Source: DAHUXD01 sp963805495
Lineage (GTDB): Bacteria > Acidobacteriota > Thermoanaerobaculia > UBA5066 > Gp7-AA6
NCBI GenBank assembly: GCA_963805495.1
Contig: CAWDUQ010000002.1
Coordinates: forward strand, 1,054,001 to 1,118,000
Reading direction: 5' to 3'
DNA: 64,000 nucleotides
Part shown: positions 26,406 through 33,867 of the stretch, piece after piece
How positions within the stretch are numbered: the first letter of the stretch is position 1
Layout: each line of letters starts with the position of its first letter
Position numbers and translations under genes: made by a program
The notes under the pieces: model-generated
The model's database searches: none
What the model saw: the letters and a program-made list of their open reading frames with translations, nothing else
What the model was told of the DNA's origin: nothing

Positions 26406-29069
26406 TCAGGCGTTGCGGAGAGCGACCATGGGGTCGACGGTCGTGGCGCTCCGGGCGGGCACGAAGCACGCGACCGCGGCCACGAGGCCGAGCACGAACG
26501 CGACGGCGAGATAGGTGGCCGGGTCGCTCGGCGCGGTCTCGTAGAGGAGCCCGGAGAAGAGGCGCGACAGCGCGAACGCGCCCGCCATGCCGATGAGGAG
26601 TCCGAGCGCGACCAGGCGCATCCCCTGGCCGAGGACCATGCGCACGACGCCGCCCGGAAGGGCGCCGAGCGCCATGCGGATGCCGAACTCCTGGCGCCGC
26701 TGCCCGACCGTGAAGCCGATGACGCCGGCGATTCCGGTCGCCGTGATGATCAGGGCGAGGCCGGCGAACGCGGCCAGCAGGACCGCCGTCAGCCGGGGCA
26801 TGTCGAGGGCGCTCGCGTGCATCTCCTCGAGGGTCCGGAACCGGTCGACGGGCTGCTCGGGGCCGATCGAATGCACGGCGTCGCGGACGGTCCGCGTCAG
26901 CGCCATCGGATCCGACGTCGTGCGCACGAGGCACGCGGTCGACAGCCCCGGAAACTGCAGAATCGAGAGATAGACCTGGTCGATCGGGAGCTTGGCGAGG
27001 CCGAACTGCCGGACGTCGCCCGAGACGCCGACGATCGTCAGCCAGCGGATTTCACCGGGTGCATTCCCGTCGACCCCGAGGCGGCGGCCGATCGGGTCCT
27101 CCCCCGGGAAAACGTGCGCCGCCATGGTCTTGTTGATGACGGCGGCGTCGGGCGCGTTCGTCCGGTCGGCGGCGGTCAGCCCCCGGCCCCGCAGGACCGG
27201 GACGCCGATCGTCCGGAAGTAGTCGGCGCTGACACGTTGAAAGTCGGCGCGCGGAAGGGACTCGGGCTTGGCCGCCTGCTGACCCTCGAGCCGGAAACGA
27301 CCGTTGGACGGGCCGCCCTCCGCCAGCGGGAACCGGCCCGCCAGCGCCGCCGAGACGACCCCGGGCTCGGCCGACAGCTTCGTCAACAGCCGGTCGAGGA
27401 AATCCAGCTGCTTCTCCCGCTCGCGGTATCGCGTGAAGTTGAGGTCCAGGCGCGAGGTCAGGACGCGCTCGGTCTTGTAGCCGGGATCGATCTGCTGCAG
27501 CTTCCAGAGAGTCCGCAGCATCAGCCCCGCGCCGGCGAGCAGGACGAAGGAAACCGCGACCTGGCCGACGATGAGCACGTTGCGCATCCGCAGCCGGCCG
27601 GGCGCCGTGGCGGCGGGGTCGCGGCCGTTCTGCAGCGCCGACACGAGACTGCGCCTCGCGGACAGCGCCGGGATGAGTCCGAGTCCGATCCCGGCGACGA
27701 GCGAAACGCCGAGCGTGAAGAAGAGCACGGGGCCGTCGACCGAGATCTCGGCGGCTCGCGGCGTGAAGCGCGCGGCGAAGAGGACGAGCATCTTGCGACC
27801 GGCGGCGGCGACCGCGAGGCCGAGCAAGCCCCCGAGCACCGCGACGACGACGCTCTCCGTCAGCAGCTGCCGGGCGAGCCTCGCGCGCCCCGCGCCGAGG
27901 GCCGAGCGCAGCGCCATCTCCCGCTCGCGCCGCACCAGGCGCGACAGGGTCAGGTTGGCCACGTTGGCACAGGCGATCAGGAGCACCAGTCCGACCGTCG
28001 CCGTCAGCATCAGAAACGTGGGCCGCGCCTGCCGCGTCAGTTCGTTGCGCAGCGAGACCGGGGAGAGGGCGAGGCGGACCGAAGCGGGATAGCTCTCCGG
28101 GTGGTCTTCCGCCATCCGGGTGGCGACGTCCTGGAGGTCCTTCGCCGCCGCCGCCATCGTGGTGCCGCTCTTGAGTCGACCGAAGGCCCGCAGCATCCCG
28201 GCGTCCCGGTTGCTCTCCATCATCGGGTCCGAACGGAACGGGCAGGCCGAGATCGGCATGTACACGTCGTTCGCGTCCGGGTATCCCGGGATCGGGGGCA
28301 GGACGCCGATCACCGTGTGCGGACGGTCGTTCATGGTGAAGACCCGGCCGATGACCTTCCGATCTCCGCCGAAGCTCCGCATCCAGTAGTCGTGGGACAG
28401 CACCAGAACCGCCTCGGCTCCGTGCTGGTCCTCGCCTTTCGCGAAGGTGCGGCCCAGGATCGGCTTCACGCCGAGCACGTCGAAGAAGTCAGCGGAGACG
28501 ACCCCGGTCTGGATCCGCTCGGGCTCCTCCTTGCCGAGCAGCACGAACCACATCGAGTGGTACTCGGCGATGCCGTCGAGCGTGTGGTTCAGGTTCTGAA
28601 GATCGGCGATCTCGAGCGGCGAAAACCGTCCGTCGGCGATCCCGGCGCCCGGCGCATCCACCTGGATGCGCACGAGCCGGTCGCCCCCACCGTAGGGCAG
28701 CGACTGCAGCAGGACGCCGTGGACGACCGAGAAGATCGCGGTGTTGGCGCCGATGCCGAGCGCGAGGGTCAGGACGGCGGCCGTCGCGTAGCCCGGGTTC
28801 TTGCGGAGCGACCGCAGACCGTAGCGCACGTCCTGGACGACCGTCTCCAGGAGCCGCGCCCGGTCGGCGTCCCGCAGCTCCTCCTTGGTCTTCTCGACGC
28901 CGCCGAACTTTCGGAGCGCTTCGGTCCGCGCCGCCTCGGGCGCCATCCCGCGCCGCACGTTTTCCTCCGTCTCCCGCTGGAGGTGGAAGCGGATCTCGTC
29001 GTCGAGCTCGCGCTCCATGCGCTTGCTAACGAAGAGAGCCTTGACGCTGCCGAGAATTCGTCCAAGCAT
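26406..29069 (-). CDS. ADOP-type ABC permease with N-terminal prefix domain
   Basis: An 887-residue double-unit MacB/FtsX permease, distinct from the array at the start of the window because it carries an N-terminal prefix (about residues 1-75: MERELDDEIRFHLQRETEEN and EALRKFGGVEKTKEELRD). That prefix is typical of permeases coupled to PadR regulators, as here. Helix 1 is at about 90-115, the first FtsX group at about 355 (LTATVGLVLLIACANVANL), the second unit at about 500, and the final helices at 765-880. Contact loops are REMALRSALGA and QEFGIRMALGA. ATG at 29069 follows GGAG by 9 bases. No ATPase gene is adjacent, so it is an orphan permease. A REPIN-like repeat lies between it and padR. 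Confidence 0.93.
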   Translation of the reverse strand: MLGRILGSVKALFVSKRMERELDDEIRFHLQRETEENVRRGMAPEAARTEALRKFGGVEKTKEELRDADRARLLETVVQDVRYGLRSLRKNPGYATAAVLTLALGIGANTAIFSVVHGVLLQSLPYGGGDRLVRIQVDAPGAGIADGRFSPLEIADLQNLNHTLDGIAEYHSMWFVLLGKEEPERIQTGVVSADFFDVLGVKPILGRTFAKGEDQHGAEAVLVLSHDYWMRSFGGDRKVIGRVFTMNDRPHTVIGVLPPIPGYPDANDVYMPISACPFRSDPMMESNRDAGMLRAFGRLKSGTTMAAAAKDLQDVATRMAEDHPESYPASVRLALSPVSLRNELTRQARPTFLMLTATVGLVLLIACANVANLTLSRLVRREREMALRSALGAGRARLARQLLTESVVVAVLGGLLGLAVAAAGRKMLVLFAARFTPRAAEISVDGPVLFFTLGVSLVAGIGLGLIPALSARRSLVSALQNGRDPAATAPGRLRMRNVLIVGQVAVSFVLLAGAGLMLRTLWKLQQIDPGYKTERVLTSRLDLNFTRYREREKQLDFLDRLLTKLSAEPGVVSAALAGRFPLAEGGPSNGRFRLEGQQAAKPESLPRADFQRVSADYFRTIGVPVLRGRGLTAADRTNAPDAAVINKTMAAHVFPGEDPIGRRLGVDGNAPGEIRWLTIVGVSGDVRQFGLAKLPIDQVYLSILQFPGLSTACLVRTTSDPMALTRTVRDAVHSIGPEQPVDRFRTLEEMHASALDMPRLTAVLLAAFAGLALIITATGIAGVIGFTVGQRRQEFGIRMALGALPGGVVRMVLGQGMRLVALGLLIGMAGAFALSRLFSGLLYETAPSDPATYLAVAFVLGLVAAVACFVPARSATTVDPMVALRNA

Positions 29070-29088
29070 CACTGTCTCCCCGTACTCA

Positions 29089-29140
29089 GTAGGGGCGGGG
29101 CTTGTCCCCGCCCTCGGGCGGCCGCAAGGGCCGCCCCTAC
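29089..29140. repeat. REPIN-like inverted repeat pair, short form
   Basis: A 52-base element with ends GTAGGGGC and GCCCCTAC. It consists of two 25-base units in opposite orientation (29089-29113 and 29116-29140) separated by TC. Each unit is itself a hairpin: GC-rich arms around the loop CTTGT in the first and GCAAG in the second, so the second is the reverse complement form of the first. The same unit pair recurs at 33640-33737. It sits between padR and the permease it precedes, in the 106-base intergenic gap. Confidence 0.8.
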
Positions 29141-29175
29141 GCCCGAAGGAACGAAACGAGCGTCGTGGCGCATGA

Positions 29176-29508
29176 CTAGGTCGCCGCGAGCACGCGCCCG
29201 ATGGCGGCCGAAAAGCGCTCCCAGCTCTCGGTCTCGTCGGCGAGCTGGCGGCGGCCGGAACGCGTGAGCGTGTAGAAACGGGCGCGGCGGTTGTTCTCGG
29301 AGCTGCCCCACTCGGCCGAGATCCAGCCCTTCTGCTCGAGACGGTGGAGGGCCGGGTAGAGGGAGCCCTGGTTGACCTCCAGCACGTCCTGGGACAGCTG
29401 CTGGATCCGGGCGGCGATCCCCCAGCCGTGCATCGCTCCGGTCGAGAGCGTCTTCAAGACCAGCACGTCGAGCGTGCCCTGCAGCAAGTCGCTTCGTTCC
29501 GCGGCCAT
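29176..29508 (-). CDS. PadR-family transcriptional regulator
   Basis: A 110-residue winged-helix regulator of the short PadR type. The DNA-binding domain covers about residues 8-85 (LLQGTLDVLVLKTLSTGAMHG, then EVNQGSLYPALHRLEQKGWI and ARFYTLTRSGRRQL), and the C-terminal helix for dimerisation (about 88-108) is short. GGGGAGGG upstream makes ATG at 29508 secure. It precedes the prefix-domain permease, and a large dyad in its own promoter (29523-29564) is a natural operator, so it probably represses itself and the permease, and perhaps the whole minus-strand run to 22147. PadR inducers are often hydrophobic drugs or phenolic acids; the ligand here is unknown. Confidence 0.94.
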   Translation of the reverse strand: MAAERSDLLQGTLDVLVLKTLSTGAMHGWGIAARIQQLSQDVLEVNQGSLYPALHRLEQKGWISAEWGSSENNRRARFYTLTRSGRRQLADETESWERFSAAIGRVLAAT

Positions 29509-29522
29509 CGGCCCTCCCCTCG

Positions 29523-29564
29523 AACATCTACAGGAGAGGATACGAGGGTCTCCTGTCGAATGTT
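29523..29564. promoter_or_regulatory. Large dyad, putative PadR operator/promoter
   Basis: Left arm AACATCTACAGGAGA (29523-29537) and right arm TCTCCTGTCGAATGTT (29549-29564) are reverse complements apart from one mismatch and one extra base. The 11-base centre, read on the minus strand, contributes to TATCCT (29542-29537), a fair -10 for padR. A dimeric PadR bound here would block its own promoter. The amidohydrolase gene is divergent and may share the control. The site is seen; the binding is inferred. Confidence 0.6.
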
Positions 29565-29630
29565 TAGGGGAGCCGCAAGAAAACTTCGCGGGGGCCGCGA
29601 TAGGCTTCCGGAAGCCGTTCAGGAGGATAT

Positions 29631-30932
29631 GTGACGAAACGACTCACCCTCGCCGTCCTCGGGTGCCTCATCGCCGCCTCGGGCTTCCCGGCCGAGCCAC
29701 CCCCGCCGACACCGGTGGCCATCCGTGCCGCACGCCTCCTCGACGTGAAGTCCGGGAAGTACGTCGAGCGGCCGGTCGTCGTCGTGGTCGGCGACCGGAT
29801 CGAGAGCGTGGGAACGGCCGTGCCGGCCGGCGCCCGCGTCGTGGACCTCGGGAACCGGGTGCTCCTGCCCGGCCTGATCGACACGCACACGCACATGCTT
29901 CTCCAGGGCGACCCGACCGCGGTCGAGTACGACGAGCAGATCCTCAAGGAGTACCCGGCCCACCGCGTCGCCCGCGCGGTGCGGGCGCTCAGGATCGCCC
30001 TCGAGCACGGCTTCACCACGATGCGGGACCTCGAGACCGAGGGCGCCGGCTACGCTGACGTCGCCCTGCGCGACGCCGTCAACGAAGGCGTCATTCCGGG
30101 GCCGCGCCTCAAGGTCGTGGGCCCGGCCCTCTCGACGACCGGCTCCTACCCGATCCAGCACTACCGGCCGGACTGGAAGTTCCCGTCCGGCGTCATGGTC
30201 TGCGACGGGGCCGACGGCTGCCGGAAGGCTGTCCGGGAGCAGCTTTCCTACGGCACCGACTGGGTCAAGATCTACGCCAACACCGGCGGGCTGCGCCTGA
30301 CGGCCGACGGCTACGTCGACTCCCCCCCCAACTGGACGAAAGAAGAGATCGACGCCGTCGTCTCGGAGGCCCACGCGCACGGGGTCCGGGTCGCCGCCCA
30401 CGCGCGCTCGGATTCGGGCGTGCGCATCGCGCTCGCCGCCGGAGTCGACTCGATCGAGCACGGCGATTCGATTCGCCCGGAGGCAGCCGCCGAGATGGCG
30501 CGCCGGGGCATCTTCCTCGTTCCGACGCTTCTCGTGGCCGACTACGTGGCCGGCCCGCGGGCGGCGGCGGGCTGCGCCGTCTGCGGAGAGACCGAGAAGG
30601 TCCACGCGAAGTCGTTCGACAACTGCCGCAAGGCCGGCGTCAAGATCGCGTTCGGCACCGACGCGGGCGGGTTCCCCTGGACCGAGCTCAACCAGGCCGG
30701 GGAGTTCGGCTTCGAGGTCAAGCTCGGCATGACGCCGATCGAAGCCATCCGAAGCGCCACCACCGTCGCGGCGGACCTCCTCGGCATGACCGGCCAGGTC
30801 GGAACCGCCGAGAAGGGCGCTTTCGCCGACCTCGTCGCCGTCCCCGGCGACCCCCTGGCCGACGTGACCGTTCTCGAGAAGATCGACTTCGTCATGAAGA
30901 ACGGCGAGGTGGTGAAGGCGCCCACGCCCTGA
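29631..30932 (+). CDS. Secreted metal-dependent amidohydrolase
   Basis: A 433-residue amidohydrolase-superfamily enzyme of the imidazolonepropionase/Xaa-Pro dipeptidase-like group (peptidase M38 type). It begins with a signal peptide (LTLAVLGCLIAASGFPAEPP). Metal-site motifs are LLPGLIDTHTHM (about residue 82), the lysine in DWVKIYANTGG (about 207), histidines in GVRVAAHARS and SIEHGD, and the catalytic aspartate in FGTDAGG. The carboxy part returns to the beta-sandwich (ADLVAVPGDPLADV). GTG at 29631 is the start: AGGAGG lies at 29621-29626, and the ATG at 29629 is closed at once by TGA. TAGGCT at 29601 is a possible -10. It ends in a TGATG overlap with coaE. Confidence 0.92.
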   Translation: MTKRLTLAVLGCLIAASGFPAEPPPPTPVAIRAARLLDVKSGKYVERPVVVVVGDRIESVGTAVPAGARVVDLGNRVLLPGLIDTHTHMLLQGDPTAVEYDEQILKEYPAHRVARAVRALRIALEHGFTTMRDLETEGAGYADVALRDAVNEGVIPGPRLKVVGPALSTTGSYPIQHYRPDWKFPSGVMVCDGADGCRKAVREQLSYGTDWVKIYANTGGLRLTADGYVDSPPNWTKEEIDAVVSEAHAHGVRVAAHARSDSGVRIALAAGVDSIEHGDSIRPEAAAEMARRGIFLVPTLLVADYVAGPRAAAGCAVCGETEKVHAKSFDNCRKAGVKIAFGTDAGGFPWTELNQAGEFGFEVKLGMTPIEAIRSATTVAADLLGMTGQVGTAEKGAFADLVAVPGDPLADVTVLEKIDFVMKNGEVVKAPTP

Positions 30933-31522
30933 TGCTGCGGGTCGGCCTGACCGGCGGCCTCGCCTCCGGCAAGTCCACGGTGGCCGAGGTCCTGGAGGAC
31001 CTCGGCGCGGCGGTCCTCGACGCGGACGACGTCGTCCGCGCGCTGTACCGCGAAGGCGGCGCCGGAGCCGCGGCCGCTCACGAGCTCTTCGGCCAGGCGG
31101 TCCTCGGGCCGGACGGGCGCGTCGACCGGACCAGGATCGCGGCCCTGGTCTTCTCGGACCCGGCGGCGCGCCACGCGCTCGAGGCGAAGATCCACCCGCT
31201 CGTGGGAGACGCGCGCCGGAGCTTCTTCGAGCGCGCCGGGAAGGCCGGCGCACGCGTGGCCGTCGTCGAGGCCTCGCAGCTGCTCGAGGCGAAGACCGAA
31301 TCCGACTACGACCGGGTTCTTCTCGTCATGGCGCCCGAGGAGGAGCGGGTTCGCCGCTGGGGCGGGCGGGGCGGGGACCCCGAAGACGCCCGGCGGCGGA
31401 TCGCCGCCCAGCTCTCGGCCGAGATCGCGCGCCAGCGCGCCGACGACGTCATCGTCAACAACGGGACGCTCGAGGACCTGCGACGCAAAGTCACAGAGCT
31501 CTACGGGCGATGGACGGCGTAA
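30932..31522 (+). CDS. coaE: Dephospho-CoA kinase
   Basis: A 196-residue cytoplasmic kinase catalysing the last step of coenzyme A synthesis, phosphorylation of the ribose 3'-OH of dephospho-CoA. The P-loop GLTGGLASGKSTVAEVL lies at the N-terminus, DADDVVRALY is the acceptor-binding motif, and IHPLVGDARR and DVIVNNGTLEDLRRKV are the other conserved blocks. Length is normal. ATG at 30932 shares its A with the stop of the amidohydrolase gene, so the two are coupled, though no functional link is obvious. The stop TAA overlaps a possible -10 for the next gene. Confidence 0.95.
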   Translation: MLRVGLTGGLASGKSTVAEVLEDLGAAVLDADDVVRALYREGGAGAAAAHELFGQAVLGPDGRVDRTRIAALVFSDPAARHALEAKIHPLVGDARRSFFERAGKAGARVAVVEASQLLEAKTESDYDRVLLVMAPEEERVRRWGGRGGDPEDARRRIAAQLSAEIARQRADDVIVNNGTLEDLRRKVTELYGRWTA

Positions 31523-31534
31523 CATCCGTCGCCT

Positions 31535-32728
31535 ATGCCGGCCAAAAAGATCAAACCGCCCTCGGCGATTCCCGCTCGAAACGGCGATGTCCTGCTTCTC
31601 GTCGGGACGATGAAGGGGCTCTTCCTCTTCTCGTCCGGTCCCGCGCGCCGCCGCTGGCGCGCGGCCGGGCCCTTCTTCCCGGGCAGCTCCGTCTACGGCG
31701 CCGCGTTCGACGGCCGCGGCGGCCGACGTCGCATCTGGGCCGCGCCGTCGAGCATGCACTGGGGCGCCGAGCTCGCCTGGACCGATGACCTCGGCAAGAG
31801 CTGGAAACGCCCCGCCGAGCCTCTCGTCCGCTTCCCGGAGGAATCGGGGGCGTCGCTCAAGAACATCTGGCAGATCGCTCCCGGACGCGCGTCGGAGCCG
31901 AACGTCCTCTACTGCGGCGTCGAGCCCTCGGCCCTCTTCGAGTCGCGCGACGCCGGGAAGACGTGGACCCTGAACGGCGGGCTCTGGAATCACCCGCACC
32001 GCGCGAAGTGGATGCCGGGCGGCGGTGGGCTCTGCCTGCACACGGTGCTCGTCGACCCGAACCGCTCGGGCCGGCTCACCGTCGCGAGCTCGACCGGAGG
32101 CGTCTACCGCTCGGACGACGGCGGCGCGACGTGGAACGCGCGCAACCGGGGCGTGCGCGCCGAGTTCCTGCCCGACAAGCACCCCGAGTTCGGCCAGTGC
32201 GTCCACAAGGTCGTTCAGCACGCGTCGCGGCCGGGACGACTCTTCCTGCAGAACCACTGGGGGCTTTACCGGAGCGACGACGGCGGCGACTCCTGGACCG
32301 ACATCGCCCACGGCGTTCCCTCGGATTTCGGGTTCTGCCTCGGGATCCACCCGCGCGACCCCGACACGGCGTTCATCGTCCCGCTTCACTCCGACCAGTT
32401 CCGCTGCACGCCGGACGGGAAGCTCCGGGTCTACCGCACGAAGGACGCCGGCCGCTCCTGGCAGCCCATGACGCGGGGGCTTCCCCAGAAGGACGCCCTC
32501 GAGACGGTCGTCCGCGACGCGATGGGCGTCGACGCGATGGATCCCGCCGGCGTGTACTTCGGCACGCGGAGCGGCAAGCTCTTCGGTTCGCGGGACGACG
32601 GGCGCTCCTGGGAGCTCATCCGGGAAGGCCTGCCGCCCGTCGTCTGCGTCAAGGCGGCGGTGCTCGAGGCGCCCGCACGCAAGGCCGCCCGCAAGGCCCG
32701 GCCGGCGAGGAGCCGCCGCGCGGCATGA
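31535..32728 (+). CDS. BNR/sialidase-like beta-propeller protein
   Basis: A 397-residue protein of the WD40/YVTN/BNR-like group (often called exo-alpha-sialidase or glycosyl hydrolase without activity data). Asp-box repeats of the type S-x-D-x-G-x-x-W are seen as TDDLGKSWKR, SRDAGKTWTL, SDDGGATWNA, SDDGGDSWTD, TKDAGRSWQP and SRDDGRSWEL, about six blades. There is no signal peptide, so it is probably cytoplasmic, and the C-terminus is a basic tail (ARKAARKARPARSRR). True sialidase catalytic residues (an Arg triad and the FRIP motif) are not seen. Its ATG at 31535 follows coaE by 12 bases, and its stop overlaps the start of the MoaD/ThiS gene. Function unknown. Confidence 0.85.
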   Translation: MPAKKIKPPSAIPARNGDVLLLVGTMKGLFLFSSGPARRRWRAAGPFFPGSSVYGAAFDGRGGRRRIWAAPSSMHWGAELAWTDDLGKSWKRPAEPLVRFPEESGASLKNIWQIAPGRASEPNVLYCGVEPSALFESRDAGKTWTLNGGLWNHPHRAKWMPGGGGLCLHTVLVDPNRSGRLTVASSTGGVYRSDDGGATWNARNRGVRAEFLPDKHPEFGQCVHKVVQHASRPGRLFLQNHWGLYRSDDGGDSWTDIAHGVPSDFGFCLGIHPRDPDTAFIVPLHSDQFRCTPDGKLRVYRTKDAGRSWQPMTRGLPQKDALETVVRDAMGVDAMDPAGVYFGTRSGKLFGSRDDGRSWELIREGLPPVVCVKAAVLEAPARKAARKARPARSRRAA

Positions 32729-33003
32729 GCGTCGCCGTCCTCGTGCCCGGTCCGCTCCAGCTCTACGCGGGCGGCGCGAGCCGCGTCGACCTCGACCGGC
32801 CCGCGACGGTGGCGGACGCGCTCCGCCAGCTCGACCGCCTCCATCCCGGCCTTTCGCACCGCGTCCTGGACGAGACCGGCGCCGTGCGGCCCCATGTGAA
32901 CATCTTCGTCGGGCCGGACAACATCCGCGACGCGGCGGGCCTCGCGACGCGCGTGCCGGAGGGCTGCGAGATCGCCATCCTGCCGGCCGTCAGCGGCGGC
33001 TAG
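32725..33003 (+). CDS. MoaD/ThiS-family sulfur carrier
   Basis: A 92-residue ubiquitin-fold protein. The pattern TVADALRQLDRLHPGLSHRVLDE, then RPHVNIFVGPDNIR, and the last residues ILPAVSGG match the MoaD/ThiS family; the C-terminal Gly-Gly is the site that becomes adenylated and thiocarboxylated. The ATG at 32725 overlaps the stop of the BNR-repeat gene by four bases (ATGA), so the two are made together. No MoaE, ThiG, ThiF or JAB-domain protein is near, so the E1 partner and the sulfur acceptor are not identified; molybdopterin, cysteine or another sulfurated metabolite are all possible. Confidence 0.9.
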   Translation: MSVAVLVPGPLQLYAGGASRVDLDRPATVADALRQLDRLHPGLSHRVLDETGAVRPHVNIFVGPDNIRDAAGLATRVPEGCEIAILPAVSGG

Positions 33004-33017
33004 GGGCGCAGCCCGCG

Positions 33018-33587
33018 GTGCGACTCCGGACGCCGACCGGGAGCGGCTGGCTCGACGCGGTCCTCGGAGACTTCGACGCGTTCCTCCTCGACCACGCCGC
33101 CTGCGAGCGGAAAGCCTCCGCGTCGGCCATGGCCTTCGTCGCCCACTACCCGGACCGGCGCGCGCTCGTCGAGGGCTGCCTCGCGCTCGCCCGGGAGGAG
33201 CTCGCCCACTTCGAAGCCGTCTGGCGGCGCCTCGACGCGCGGGGCCTGACGCTCTCGGCCGACACGCGGAGCCCGTACATGGAGCGACTCTCGAAGGAGT
33301 TCCGCAAGGGCCGCGACGCCTATTTCCTGGATCGCCTGCTGTGTGCCGGCATCGCCGAGGCGCGGGGCTGCGAGCGGTTCGGCCTCGTCGCCGGGGGGCT
33401 CCCGCCGGGCGAGGAGCGCGAGTTCTATCGCGAGATCGCGCGGGCCGAGGTCCGGCACCAGGACCTTTACCTGCATCTGGCGGCGCTCTACTTCGACGCG
33501 CCCGCCGTCGAGGAACGGCTCGATGCGTTGCTCTCCGTCGAGGCGCGGATCGTCGGAGAGCTCCCGGTGCGGGCGGCGCTGTACTAG
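33018..33587 (+). CDS. miaE: tRNA-(ms2io6A)-hydroxylase, MiaE-like
   Basis: A 189-residue diiron hydroxylase of the ferritin-like fold, thought to hydroxylate 2-methylthio-N6-isopentenyladenosine at tRNA position 37. Iron ligands are in DFDAFLLDHAACERKA, in REELAHFEAVWRRL (ExxH, about residue 62), in CAGIAEARGCERF and in ARAEVRHQDLYLHLA (second ExxH). Length matches the family. The start is GTG at 33018, 14 bases after the MoaD/ThiS stop, without a strong ribosome site. It ends the + strand run; a 280-base gap with a REPIN-like repeat follows. Whether MiaA and MiaB occur elsewhere cannot be told here. Confidence 0.9.
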   Translation: MRLRTPTGSGWLDAVLGDFDAFLLDHAACERKASASAMAFVAHYPDRRALVEGCLALAREELAHFEAVWRRLDARGLTLSADTRSPYMERLSKEFRKGRDAYFLDRLLCAGIAEARGCERFGLVAGGLPPGEEREFYREIARAEVRHQDLYLHLAALYFDAPAVEERLDALLSVEARIVGELPVRAALY

Positions 33588-33639
33588 GTGTCGTTTCTCA
33601 ACAGGTTGTTCACGCAATTCGGCGACGTCAGCCCGGGCC

Positions 33640-33737
33640 GTAGGGGCGGCCCTTGTGGCCGCCCGCTGACACGCTGACGATTCGCGTGCCGCCTCTCAAT
33701 GGGCACAGGAGGGGGCGCCCGCAAGGGGCGCCCCTAC
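33640..33737. repeat. REPIN-like inverted repeat pair, long form
   Basis: A 98-base element with the same ends as the one at 29089 (GTAGGGGC and GCCCCTAC). Unit 1 (33640-33664) is a GC hairpin around CTTGT; unit 2 (33713-33737) is the inverted unit around GCAAG; 48 bases lie between them. The arms differ from the first element by compensating changes (CGGCC/GGCCG and CGCCC/GGGCG types), so the hairpins are kept while the bases change. It lies in the intergenic gap after miaE. Confidence 0.8.
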
Positions 33738-33853
33738 GTGCCGGGGCGCGGCGGTTTACAGGGTCGCTTCACGAAGCAAGCGCCGGCAAAGTGAACAACG
33801 TCTTGAGAATTCACAACTAGGCGGAGCACGGAGCGCGCCGCGCCCGTTGACGG

Positions 33854-33859
33854 TAGACT
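33854..33859 (+). promoter_or_regulatory. -10-like hexamer of the glycosyltransferase gene, leaderless type
   Basis: TAGACT ends 8 bases before the GTG at 33868, with no ribosome site between. It matches the TAGANT boxes before msrB, xseA and the gene at 62923. The TTGACG one base upstream is too close to act as its -35. Confidence 0.45.
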
Positions 33860-33867
33860 CCGCCCCC

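Noticed and set aside
31535..32728. Sialidase activity of the BNR protein
   Set aside because: Only the structural Asp-boxes are present; no FRIP motif, Arg triad or signal peptide is seen.
33000..33020. A third REPIN-like unit (TAGGGGCGCAGCCCG)
   Set aside because: The resemblance comes from the TAG stop codon followed by GC-rich bases; neither the loop nor the inverted partner is present.
33847..33852. TTG at 33847 as start of the glycosyltransferase, or TTGACG as its -35
   Set aside because: The TAGACT box lies between the TTG and the GTG at 33868, and the TTGACG is one base from it, far short of the usual 17-base spacing.
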